From Leptodontidium sp. MPI-SDFR-AT-0119 (Eukaryota; Ascomycota; Leotiomycetes; Helotiales; Leptodontidiaceae), in contig JAHLEZ010000008.1 of the NCBI GenBank assembly GCA_020726505.1, forward strand, positions 1,054,001 through 1,118,000: a DNA stretch of 64,000 nucleotides, given 5' to 3'. The notes beneath the pieces were generated by a model. The model was given only the letters and a program-made list of their open reading frames with translations. It was not told the DNA's origin and did no database searches. Every line of letters begins with the position of its first letter. The first letter of the stretch is position 1. The translations under genes were made by a program, and so were the position numbers. Below, in pieces: positions 43,601 to 55,417 of the stretch.

Positions 43601-46600
43601 CTCTCACAGACCTACCTGCCACCTTAGGCTCCTCGTTAAGAAAGCAGATATCTCATCTCATCTTTCCATCTGATCATCCAGAGTGATATCGTGAGATACA
43701 ACGCACTGTACACTCAGTAAGTATTAGACTCGGCACTTCTCCAATTCAGCCAGCCTCAACCTCCCCCTCACCCGAACCTCTCCGCTTACTTATCCCACCG
43801 TTACTGTACGGAGGAGGTACCGACCTTCTCTTTCCAGCGCATGAGCCACATCTCAGGTCCCCGAGTGCATGTCGTCTATCGCCGTTGACCGGCACTGCGA
43901 GGGATGGGATTGACTGTGGCTTATGCTTTTTGAGGCTGGCTGGAGTGGAGCCTCAGGTATAGATATGGAAGGTAGATATGTATCTTACCTTGCCTTACCT
44001 TACCTAACTACTTTGCCAAGGTACTTACTTTGCTTTTACCGTGAGATATGTATGCACGAGTGACATTCGACCGGACCGGCGCCGAATGCCAAGGGGAAAG
44101 TAAATCGGCGTGGGCGGACGCTCCGTATGCGCGTCAGAGGGAACAAGAGGAAGAAAGCAAGCAAGAAAGAAAAGATGGAAGGCAATCTGTCTACTTACTT
44201 ACTTACTTTTGTGGCTTACCTAAGAGGGTTTGGGGAGATAGGGAATGAAGATCCACTCATGTTGGAACACTAACATAACCTAGGGAAGGAGGGTACTGTA
44301 CTCGAGGGTGACGATGACTACTCCCTGTTCTTTCTATGCTCGCCAGGGTGGTCGGGTTCGGGAATAAGGCATGTGCTGTACAGTACAGTTGTACACTTGT
44401 AGGGCATAGACAGACAACCAGACAGACAGAATCGAACAGCCACGAGAAGCAACGTTACATCCCTTACATTCCTTCTATTCCACATTGCGAATACACCCAC
44501 CTTCTTTCTGCTTTTGATTGACTTGTTTCACAAAGCTTGGGTTCTTGCTCATGATTTATGGTTTTTAGAGTCCCAGGGGAACGGAGATAGGGCTGTCCTT
44601 GCAGACCTGGCCAAATCATATATCGATCGCGAACTTATTTTATTCTACCATCCCAAGACCTGGAGATCTTATGGAAAACTATCTGGTTGGTTGGGAAGAA
44701 GGAGCGAGGGTGGGTGGGTGTTGGGCTCTTGCAAGCTTTTCCTTGCGGTTATTTTATTTTCTGGTACCGGCCGGTAAGAGGGTCTATCAGAGTCACTGTG
44801 AGGAAGGGAAGGGTTAGAAGGTAGCGTGGGAAGATAAGAACGGAACAGATTCCGAAGATTGCAATTTAACCATTGTAGCTATCGGAACTCCGAAAAGTTC
44901 TACAGTATCTCTCCTTGGCCGAATAGACAAACATATATCTATTTCCAGATAAAAATAAAGGACACCAATGCTAGGTAGAACCCCACTACCTTCTGAGCAC
45001 AGGATCTGTGCCTCCGTAGTAGCGCTTCGTAAAGACAAAGCAACCCACCCCGCTGCATTGCTGTTCTTTAGGTGTTCTAGCGCCGTTCTGTACACCGTAG
45101 ATCTCGAAAGTGGGCAACTCTTTCTTGGGGTCGGCTTGGCTTGTGATTTTCTCTAGGATGGGAAATTGGGTGGGATTCGGCATCGGGTCCGGATTCGGGG
45201 TATCTGAATCAGGATATGGCGGGATGTGATAGGATAGGATGGCAAGGGATTGGATGTGAGAGGTTAATATTTACGAAGGATTGTCCAGGTTTGTTTGGAT
45301 GTTGCGACGGATAATGGGTGACAGATCCATGGTATTGGATTGAATTGGGTGTGGGAGAAAGGCCGGGAGAGGTGGAGATTCCGATAAGATTTTATTTTTA
45401 TTTTTGTTTGATTCAGAGTACAGTATGGAAAGTGTATTATTGCGTCATAGGACTCGGGATTGTTTCAATTCGATTCCCCTCCAAGGGTTCTATCTTACTC
45501 ACGGGTTTTTTCTGTTTGGTTGGTCTTGTTACTGACGTTGATGGTGATGCAGTACGCGCCGTCTAGTTCTGATTCGACTTGATTCCCCCCCCCCCAGAAG
45601 CGGAAGGAAGTATACACGGCATAGCATGGCAAGGTCAACGAACGGAATACGAGCCGACGGAGCCAAATATCGCAAAAAGGAAGGTAAGTAAGTAAGAGCA
45701 GGTTGGTATGTTGGGATGTATGTATGTACCATTGGTATGGTATAGCCTATTGGTTGGTTTGGAATGGATTAGTACCTTAACGTACGGAAGGGATGCAAGT
45801 ACCGTAAACAAAACTATGCCATGATTGGAGCGAAGCGAGGTCTTGGATGACGATGGAGAGGGGGAGGAAGCGGGTCGGGACTCTCGGGCGGGGCGGGGAT
45901 GGGGCAAGTTTGTCTTTTCTTGGAGAAATGTAAGATTACCATATGGTTCAATAACTTTTATTATTTTATTTTTCTAGTTCTGAGAAAAGAAACGAGGAAA
46001 TTAACAGTAGCAAGTTAGGGAGAGGAAAATCATCCAATGACCTTCCTCGCTAGTCAGTCTTTAGTGCTTCACCTTGGCGACCTCAACAGAAGACGACAAC
46101 GCAGCAAGCATATTTACTCGATACACACATTTTCTAGCTAAAGAGAAAAGAGAAAAGGGAAACAAGAAGATAGATAGATAGTTGACCTTCCCTTTCGAGC
46201 AATTTCTCATTCTTCATCATGGCTTGGCTTGGCTTGGTTTGGTTGGTTGGTGTTTACCTACTTTTCCTTTGAGTATTTGCTCTTGCTTCCTACCGGTATG
46301 CAGTGTAATGCTCCTCTCCCCTCTCCTTTCTAAGGCCTGCTATGCCATGCCATGTCTCAGATATCCAACATATGCATCGCCTTACGATAGAGAGAGAAGG
46401 GAAGTATTCTCATTCGTCAACCCCCTCTCCAGCGAGTAAACAGCCAGCAACGTAAGTGTTGAGTGAGTTACTCATCTGCATCGTCTGTCTTGGTGTGACC
46501 GTGTGAGGTTTTCGCGTTGTCTTCTTCCGGCTGGTCGGTGGTGGGGGGGGGGGGTGGGGGGGTACTTGCACATTGGACTGGAGGACAGAGATGCGTGTTT

Positions 46601-48558
46601 GATGCTTCTTGGGATACGGTAAGTGGGTGAAGAGAAAAGGAGGAGAGGGGAGTTCGGGGGATTAATCAGAACATTCTGGTGCTAGACCTGGGGCAAGGCA
46701 AGGGACACACGTTTTTCGCACGTTGGTGGCATGGTTTTAGGATCATGCCAAGAGGATATGGCTGTCTGATTTCTGTCTTCTGGCTTCTGTGTGGTGAGTG
46801 CATTTTTCTTTTTCGATAGGATAGGTCTTGGTCTTGCATCTCAAGCCTTGCCTTGTCTTGGAGGGAGAGAGAAAGAAAGAAAGAAAGGCCATTCCTTATC
46901 CTTGTCCATGTCCATGTGCTGCATGCGTGCAGCTGTGGAGAAAGACGCCCACGCCCACACCCACGCACCGGGATGGGATGGGATGGGATGGGATCTGGTA
47001 TAAGCCTTGGGATTGGGGGCAGCCCGCTAGCGGTACATGATGTGTGATCTGAGACATGAGAAGAAGACTGGTAGAGCACTGTACAATGTGGATAGAGTGG
47101 ATAGGATAGTACAGTAGCAGGCCACGAGTGTGCTTGTCTGCTGGCCATAAAAATACCGGTTTGAGGGTCCGCTATGAAGCGGGCGTAGATATGCATATGT
47201 GCATGCAGGTCGGAGGATTAATAAGATGGTATGGAATGTTCGGTGCATGGACAGGAAAGGATTTTGTTGGAATGGAGAACTTTTGGATGGATTTCGATAG
47301 GCGAGTTCTGTATGTATGTACAGTATGCAGAGGAGTTGGCTATTGGGTCGGGACTCGGCGGAGATGGGGCCGTGGGGCCGGATAATACTTATTCGCTGGA
47401 AGCTCCAGGATTCAGTCTGCTCTCTACCTAAGTAGGTACTGTATGGGTTGGGTGGGTGCTGGATGTGGCTACTGAATGGCTTTCATGGGATTGGATATCG
47501 GATCTTGAGTGGGAGTTGGGAATGTGGACTTGATTTCCGGATTTGGGTTGGGGAGGGGACTTGTTGTTGGGAATGGGGTTAGGTGCTTGGTCGGGGATTA
47601 TTCATTGCGTGGATGCTTCTGTGGGCATAGCACACATAACTTACTTTTACTAAGTACGGGTATTTGTATTGGCATTGGTTATTGGTAGTCACTCCTTGTG
47701 GAGGGAGGCAGGGAGGGGAATATTCTGTATGGCTGACTGATGGGGAGGGATTGTGAAGTGGAGATATCGGTATGTGTCAGTACAGTAGTCAGGAACGGAC
47801 AACGTGGTAGTGTCTTCAATTGAGCTGTGAGACACGTGGGAAGAGGAGTAGGAGGAGCAGGAGGGTTCGGGACGTGTATTGTCAGCAATTCTTCCTGTTG
47901 TCAGCAGAATGTTTGGCCTTTCATTGGGTTGGGGATGGAATGGGATGGGTCTGGTGAGTAACCACGCCAGGTACCTTCGCACAGTACTTGCAGTACTGTC
48001 TTACGGAAGATGAAGGTCTTGCCTTGCTAACAGCAGAGAGGCTGAACATAACAGAACGGGAAAACAAACGGACCGGACCCAGTGCATTGCCGTTGTAGTA
48101 GTCAGCGAAGTTGCAGATCAGTAGTTGAAGATATATTTTCGACGAGGCTGAGGTCCAGTACGATGTTTGGTGCTGTGGTTTGGGGGCCAGCGCAATTAGT
48201 AACAGGGTTTGCCTAGAAAAGCGGGCTGTCATGGGATCTGGGGCTCGTATTACCTTACCATCCGGCTGTTGCTGGTGGGTGGGTGATTATTCTTGAAGGT
48301 CTTGAGATGATGGAATGAGAAGAACTCGGTGGCGGGGTCTGAGATGCAAAGAGTCATAGAACGGGGATAGAGCAAGTGAGTGAGTGTGGGAGGATGTTGT
48401 AATCCCATGCTGACTACATACCCGAATCCATCCAGCACAACGACAACGACAACTAATGTAGTATGCAAAATGGTTTCATGACTTCGTCACTTCGTAATCA
48501 ATGAGGACATCTCGTCTGCGCTCGAATGCAGATCCATGACGAAAACGGTTCGTTCGTC
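40635..48558. other. ~8 kb gene desert rich in microsatellites
   Basis: No splice-consistent gene, RNA gene or transposon was recognised on either strand. Visible structure: GATCA pentamer repeats (~41765-41787), CCTTAC/CTTACCTA runs (~43985-44010, 40998-41008), a C-tract (~45585-45597), a G-tract (~46540-46562), GATGG pentamers (~46970-46992), TGGCTTGGC runs (~46218-46250), and many copies of TACTGTA/TACAGTA. The best open frames are low complexity and overlap on opposite strands. It may hold long non-coding RNA or regulatory DNA for the small GRGGYN gene. Confidence 0.6.
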
Positions 48559-49981
48559 TTACTTGTTCTTGCTCAAACCAGATCGCATGACTGGACTTCC
48601 GAGCACCTTCGTCCAGTCATGAAGCATGGTAGTGTTCATCACGCTTAGTCGAATCTCCTCACCAGCTCTGGCTTCCATCTCAGCTTCGAATTTTTCAATT
48701 GCTGCAACTTGGGAGTGCGGCTGTTGTCAGTGACTCGACGAGTCTGCCTGCATCGGTGATGGAATGGTTAAGGCCTTTACCACGTTCTATATTCAGGCAT
48801 TAGCAGAGCTGAAACTCGAACGGGCAAACAAAACCTACGATAGGCCGTTGGGTGAGCCGCATCACCTGTCAAAGTGACTCTTCCATTCTCGTTGTCCCAA
48901 TTATGTTCAGCTAGACTAGGGTCCCAGACCATCAGGTCGAAATACCAGGCAGCTTGGTCTTCAGGCACACATTCGAATGCGCTCTTCCATGGTTCGCAAT
49001 ATCCTTTCCATTTCTTCTTCACCTGCGCAAGTCTCTCCTTATTCCCAAAGGTCTTCCTTTCTTCATCTTGCTGTTCTATCGACAAGTTCCAGGATATGTA
49101 GAAGAAGAATGTCCAGTCCTCGGCTTGTCCACCTCTGGCGCATCTTGCAGTCCGAAGAAAGCAAAATAACCGTCTGGGTGGGGAGCAGCGATGTAGAGAG
49201 GGTGGAAGCAGCAAAGGAACGGTGCTTGTTCGCTTGTGAATTTTGCTTGAACGAAAGTCGCGGAATAGGGGAGGCGAGTCGACGCTGCAATTTCTGACTT
49301 GAGGAGAATCGATCGTACTGTTGATCTTGCACCATCTGCATCAATCACCAACCTCCCGGTAACATGTTCTCCATCTTTAAACACAGCCGTGACGCTTTCT
49401 CCGTCGTGCTCGAACACTATGTCCTTCAATCGCTTGTTCCATCGTATGTCCAGGTCTTTCGATAGCAGTTTTCGCAGTTTCAACCGTCGCAAGCGATGGA
49501 AGTTCGGGATTTCAGGCGCATTCGTTATGTCGCCTGTTGCGCCATTGAGGAATGCTAGGGTATCGATGGGTGTCGTTGGGGTGTTCGGATCGACTTGGAC
49601 GGATTGCAGCTGGGCGCTGGCAGAGTCTGGAATCAGGGACTTCAGGATGGGGACAGCCCAATGAAGTCCCATATTCCAGTCTCTCTCACCTGGGGAGAAT
49701 AACGCGGCATGCTTCTCGAAGATAATGGATGGTATGCCGGCCTGCGTGGTTGGTGTCAGAAAGTGTAGATACTTCTCTGGAGAGGGGAGATACGGCGATA
49801 TCTTCCTTACCTTCTTCAATCCCTGAGCTATCGCAAGGCCAGTACAGCCTGGCAGTCTTCAGCGAGTTACATGGACGGCACAGCAGAATTAATTCTGGCT
49901 TGGAAATATAGCAGATCCAATTATGATGACGGGAAGTCCAACTCCAACATCTTGTGGAACGTCGCCTGCGTTATCTCTCAT
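48559..49981 (-). pseudogene. FAD-dependent aromatic monooxygenase, frameshifted
   Basis: Class A flavoprotein monooxygenase (salicylate/PHBH-like). Exon 1 (49981-49912) ends in LPVIIIGS; exon 2 (49848-49811) completes the dinucleotide fold as G-C-T-G-LAIAQGLKK; exon 3 from 49741 (AGIPSIIFEKHA) carries RLRRLKLRKLLS and the GD-type motif RLVIDADGARSTVR. FAD-binding GDAAHP lies at ~48860, followed by intron GTAGGT..ATATAG and RGKGLNHSITDAGRLVESL. Three oddities are visible. The first intron begins CTATAT where GTATAT is expected. A one-base loss near 49120 shifts DAPEVDKP into the frame of EDWTFFFYISWN. Another shift near 48710 separates LVESLTTAA from QVAAIEKFEAEMEARAGEE. The C-terminal tail to TAA 48559 is otherwise intact. 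Either a recent pseudogene or assembly errors. Confidence 0.8.
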
Positions 49982-50543
49982 TGAGGTGGAAGAAAGAGGT
50001 GGTCGGTTGGAATACCGACAGAGCGGGTGGTGGCTGGCTGCGAGACAAGACTGGGCAATACCGACAGAGATTCGAGACTCTGTGGGGAACTATCTATCGT
50101 GGGGTATCAAAGCAAATAATACTTATATAGGACAGAAAGTAAGGAGCTACATGTTAAATAACAGCGACAAGATGTAGATGTGATTGATTCACCGTACGTG
50201 AATAGCCAAGGGAAGACTGACTTCATAACAGCTCATCCTATTCACGGATGGAAGCTCGTTATCACTTACTTACGCGGGGCTCGCATTCTCCTTTCCGGGC
50301 AAGCAAGAGTTGAGAATATCTTGTTTGGAGCTCAAAGACGGATAATATAACTGCATTTACAAATCAGATGTACTGATGTTCTAGTAATTGAGTGAGTTTT
50401 GAGTCTATTGTGAAGATTATGCTCATACTAAGGCGCATCTCAGGTCTAAAGCGTCACAATGTAAATAAAGCCACCTAAGGAACTCCCGAAGCCTCCGCAT
50501 TGCCCAGCCGCTACGAACAGGAACAACTCCACCCCCAAGGCTG
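49982..50543. other. Divergent promoter region between monooxygenase and methyltransferase
   Basis: About 560 bases between two genes transcribed away from each other; a shared bidirectional promoter is possible. No gene inside. Confidence 0.5.
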
Positions 50544-52051
50544 ATGATGGAAGCTTCATATCAAAAGCTTCACTTTCTTCTCGAAATACCCCAACAGTTC
50601 CCCCATCAACTCTTCGATATCCAACAGTCCTTCAATTGCGAAGTCATGACGCAAACATTGGAAGCGGCGCAAGCCACCGAGGCATCGGCGGCAAGTCTTC
50701 CGCACTCGACATCTCCAGCGCTCCAAGAATATCTTGTGCACGACTCAGCCCAGTCGCTGACACCTCACAACCCCGCCATCCACGACGACGACGACGACGA
50801 AATCGGCGATGATGCTGATTATGGGCAGGATTTCAACAACAATGACTCTGCACTCGGCGGCTCCTTGATAGGCTGCGACACAGATACACTTGCTAGCTTC
50901 ATCACAGATTATCGATACGAGAACGGGCGGAGATACCATGCCTATCGCGATGGAGAGTACTGGGTATTTTGCTCTGATATCTATGAATCGACCATACAAA
51001 GATATTGACAACAAGGAAGGGACCCAACGATGAGACATCCAGCGAATTGCAAGATCTAGCACACCACATGTATCTCATGACGCTCGAAGGCCGACTCCAT
51101 CTCGCGCCCCTCAATAATCCCCAGACTGTCTTAGATATAGGAACCGGAACTGGGATATGGGCCATGTAAGCCTTTCCCTTCCCTTCCATCCCCACTACTC
51201 GGCCCATTATTTATTTATTTACTTATTAAAATTAACACTCCCCCCTAGCGAAATGGCCGACGCATATCCATCCGCCCATGTAATCGGCACCGACCTCTCT
51301 CCCATCCAACCCCTCTTCATCCCCCCAAACTGCGCCTTCGAAATCGAAGATCTGAATCTCGACTGGACATACCCCAAGAACCACTTCGACTTCATCCACG
51401 TCCGTGAGCTCTTCGGCAGCGTATCAGACTGGGACGAGTTCTTCGCGCAGGCGTTCGCGCACACGAAACCTGGTGGCCATGTAGAGATACTGGAACATAG
51501 CGTGTGGCCTGTTTCAGACGACGATACGGTGGGGGAGGATAGTTTCTTTACGTTGTGGGGCAAGACGGTCGTGGAGATGGGGAAGAAGTTCGGCAAGAGC
51601 TTTACTATTTGGGAGGAGAGCAGGGAGAGGATGGAACGGGCGGGGTTTGTGGATGTCGTGGAGACCAAGTATAAATGGCCTATGAACGGTTGGCCGACTC
51701 CTGAACATAGGACGCATGGTGATGATGGGGAGAAGAACTGGCGGAAACTGAGGAAGATTGGAATCTGGAATCAGTTACGGCTGTATAATGGTGTGGAGGG
51801 GTTCATGATCAGGTTACTAACTGTTGCTGGTGGAGTATGTCTCAAGTGTTTTTATCCCTCCCGGTTTGTTTTTCAACCCCGACAGCAGCTGACTGGTCAA
51901 GTGGTCGTATGAGTCTGCACAAGTCTTCCTAGCTCGTATGCGGACGGAGCTGAAGAATCCCAAGATCCACGCGTACCTTGATGTTACAGTGGTATATGGG
52001 AGGAAACCGGGTGGCAAGCTTCCTCCAACTACCACCGCCTCGACACCGTAA
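50544..52051 (+). CDS. LaeA-like SAM-dependent methyltransferase
   Basis: Class I methyltransferase of the fungal LaeA-like/TAM group. Exons are 50544-50963, 51020-51165, 51249-51834 and 51902-52051 (433 residues), all with GT-AG introns and kept frame. The N-terminus is poorly conserved and acidic ([15 protein letters not shown]). Then come the group's entry motif [18 protein letters not shown] and [25 protein letters not shown] motif [47 protein letters not shown], and [11 protein letters not shown]. The C-terminal part includes [17 protein letters not shown] and the strand [11 protein letters not shown]. An alternative start is ATG 50648. Such enzymes act as velvet-complex regulators or as metabolite methyltransferases; the sequence alone does not decide. 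It is divergent from the broken monooxygenase. Confidence 0.92.
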
Positions 52052-53313
52052 CCATTCGTATCGACGGTACCGGAGGATTATCATAGCCTTTAACATTTGG
52101 CTGTGATTCGAAGGATACTACTGGCGTCGATTTGTCTTTGTGCCGTTTAGCGATGAAATTACTTTTGGAAATGCCTAAGTAGGCTGGAGTTAAATACCCA
52201 AAATCTTATGTTACAGCTTAGTTGATTTTATAGAATCAGAGATAGTGATTTGTCATGTTTCTAGGTCTGTATTAGACTCCAAGTCTGACGTCTGAAGCTC
52301 TCTGTCTAACTAGACAAGTATACTTCACCTTTTTAGAAATATTTATATTTCTGCATATTTACATCCTTCATGACTGCTACTGATCTCTGTATTTTTATGC
52401 TTTAAAGCTCTCAAAAATTTACTGTACCATAGATTAATCATCGCAAGCCCCTATATCTCATCCAATACCGTCAAGTGTCTAGTGTTGACCATCCTCGTTA
52501 GAGTTTGGCAGAGAAAAGCCCGGCCGAGATCAAGTTAAAGAGCAACTCCCCCAACATCTCAAACAAACCACTTAAACATCCTCAAGCTCCATACCTCATC
52601 CAAATACATTCTTAACTCGCCAGATAAACAAAGCGTAAATTCAAACCCAGCTCAATACGGGAACACAGCCGACGAGATCAATTAAGATCGAAGTCGTCGC
52701 AGTCAAATGACGCGTCTCCGTCACGTGACTAGTCATATATTCATGGACGGGAGAAGTGGACAAGACACGCGCCCTGGAAAGTGGACTGGGACTTTGACTT
52801 TGACTTGGTAGGTGGAGATCAACAAGGCTTCTATTTAAAAGCTTTTTAATCCCGGTGCCATGATCGGTGGTACTGCTAGAAAGAGACGAGATGCCGGTGG
52901 ATTAGGATTGCGTTGCGTTTGTATGGCTGGGGGGGTATGCGCTAGATGAGGCTTGAGCTTCGCCAGTATCGGTGAAGTCTGTGGGGTTGTGGGGACTCTG
53001 GAGAGGCTGGAGAGGCTGGATCTGGATCTGGAGTTTGTGGTGATTCGTTGGCTTGGGCTTTGGGGAGTGATTGATGCATCATGAATGTACGCGTTCGAAG
53101 ACCTGCCAAGATATTCACTCGTTTCATGTAGTAAATGTGCTGTGTGTTGAGAGGAAATGTATGGACGGTGTAGGAGGTATAGGTATAAATGGACCTCCTT
53201 CCCACAATACACTTCTAGTACATCACCAACCACTGTGACTTTACTCTCACTTGACCTGCTTCCTAGTGTTCATGATATAAACTTTTCGTATATTTCATAT
53301 TCTTCAAGCAAAG
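52052..53313. other. Intergenic region, no gene supported
   Basis: AT-rich at 52100-52450. Frames on the minus strand at 52835-53233 overlap the promoter of the following gene and match nothing. Confidence 0.5.
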
Positions 53314-54715
53314 ATGGTTTCCCTCAAAGTCTCAAGAGCTGTGGTCGTCGCCGCTCTCCTGAGTCGAACTCTGGCCCATCCAGGCCACGACCTCACCCAA
53401 GAAATCGCAGAACGCAACGAATTCCTCCAGCACTCGAAACGAGCCAGTAACTGCGACGTTGCCCTTCGCAAACGCGGTATCGATTCCAAACAGAATGAGC
53501 GACGCCAACTTGCAATCGAGCAAGCTCGTGCTGCTCGTGGTCTGCCTCAAAGTGAGCTTTACAGCGTCCTGAATTGGAGAATGTAAACTGATGCTCTATC
53601 TTGTAGAAGTCGATTTACTGAGACGCGATGCTACTGATGTGTCTCATCTCTCGTCTCTCGATGTCACGCCCACTACTTCCGGAGTAGAGTCCATCATCTT
53701 CGCCAACTCAACATGTCTCCTGTCGCCAGAAGGGGAGGAGGGTCCCTATTGTACGTTACACCTTATTCTACACCTCCCTTCCCCCATCAAACTCATCGAC
53801 CACCACTAACGCCACACCCCAGACGTCAAAGGCGAATACATCCGCAGCAACATAACCGAAACCGAGCCCGGCGTCCCGGTAACATGGGACCTCCAATTCA
53901 TCGACATAAACACCTGCCTCCCAATCCCAAACCTCACATCCGACATCTGGCACTGCAACGCCACAGGCGTCTACGCCGGCGTCGTGGCAACCGGCAACGG
54001 CGACTCAACGGACGAATCGAATATTAACAAGACCTTCCTCCGCGGTCTGCAAACCACCGATTCCGACGGCGTGGTGCAGTACGCGAGTATCTTCCCCGGC
54101 TACTACTCCGGGCGCGCAACTCACGTACATGTCGAAACGCATCTCAACGGCACGGTACTACCCAATGGGACGTATACCGGTGGTAGCGTTGCGCATATCG
54201 GGCAGTTCTTCTTCGATCAGGAGTTGATTAGTGAGGTTAATGAGTTGTCGCCTTATTCTGAGAACACGAATACGATAACTACTAATGCGGAGGATAGAGT
54301 GGTGCAAGGTGAATTGGAGAATGATTCGGATCCGTTTCTGAATTATGTGTTGTTGGGCGAGAAGGTTGAGGATGGGTTGTTCATGTGGGTTACGCTTTAT
54401 GTTGATCCAAGCGCGACGTATACTAGTAGTCCGGCGTCAGAACTGACTGCTGATGGCGGCGTGGCTGTCAGCGGGGGAACGAGTTCAGGGCCCAGTGGAG
54501 AAAGTGGTAGTGCAGGAGCTGGAGGGAATGGGACGATGCCTAGTGGTGCTGTCCCGAGTGGTGCTTTGCCGTCGGGTTCGGTGGGCGCAGGGGGTAATAA
54601 TGCTACGGTTTCGACGGCTGGTGTTGCGCCTACGGCTACGGCTGCTTCAAGTGCGGCGTCGAGTGTGGCAACTAGTGGTGCGAGTCGGAAGAGGGCTCTG
54701 GCGTTCTTGTTCTAG
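53314..54715 (+). CDS. Secreted intradiol ring-cleavage dioxygenase
   Basis: Extracellular intradiol dioxygenase that cleaves catechol-type rings between the hydroxyls using non-heme Fe(III). Exons are 53314-53551, 53607-53750 and 53823-54715 (424 residues). It has a signal peptide (MVSLKVSRAVVVAALLSRTL then AHPGH), a propeptide-like Arg/Gln-rich segment, and the catalytic domain: GPYYVKGEYIR (first Tyr ligand region), VTWDLQFIDINTCLPIPN, DIWHCNATGVYAG, then FPGYYSGRATHVHVETHLNG with the second Tyr and the two His ligands, and GQFFFDQELISEV. Several N-glycosylation sites are present. The Gly/Ser/Ala-rich tail (PSGESGSAGAGGNG onward) with a hydrophobic end (ALAFLF) suggests a GPI anchor. Members act on lignin- or tannin-derived phenolics. 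No lesion seen. The aromatic monooxygenase remains next door, which fits a phenol-degrading theme. Confidence 0.94.
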
Positions 54716-55417
54716 ATCTAGTCGATGGCCCATCTGGTTCCAGATTACAAGTAGCTCCGAAATGGATTTCTCATTCATCAGATGACTGATGAGGACACAA
54801 GTCTGTTCCGTGATGCTCTATGTTTTACCAGGTTTGGCGAGTTCTAAGCAATGTTACTTGATATTGTTTTACTTGTGTGTATCTATTCTTGCGTTATCTT
54901 CGTCCAGTTCCTTTTGGGTCTCACGTACATTTGTTTTGATTTCGAAATTATTTTCCTCGCTTAGAGGGGGGCAACTCGCTAATAACCCAGGTTGATCGGA
55001 TGAGGGACAGAAGCGGAATCCAACTCTAAAGTTAAGCTTGTTCTGAAAACCCCCCACCAAACTGTCCAGTACGAATCCTCGAATCGTATTTCCATCTACT
55101 GGATTGGATTAGATTGGATTGGAATTGGATTGTGTTGGCGCGTGACTCAAGCATTTGTCAGGCTTTACTGGTGCTGTTGTACGCAAAAGTTTTGGTGCTG
55201 TATTTTTCGAGGATAGGCCAAGCCAAGACCGCCAAAGCGTGTTCGGGTTACGGCTCTACTGTTTTCCCTGGGCCGAAACCTCCTCCGCCCTTCGTCATCT
55301 CACGTTCTCTTGTTCTCAAAGAGAGGTCCAGGGCCGCTTTTTCTATTTTACTGATGTTAGATGCTGAAAATTCTTGTACTTTGAGGAAATTTTTTCTCAG
55401 TCAATATGATTGCTGCC
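54716..55417. other. Intergenic region, no gene supported
   Basis: Contains the 3' flank of the dioxygenase gene and the promoter of the next regulator; a ggattggattagattggattgg pentamer-like run lies near 55100. Confidence 0.5.

Noticed and set aside
46666..47200. 176-codon minus-strand ORF and several plus-strand ORFs
   Set aside because: Low-complexity microsatellite sequence, open on both strands, no family resemblance.
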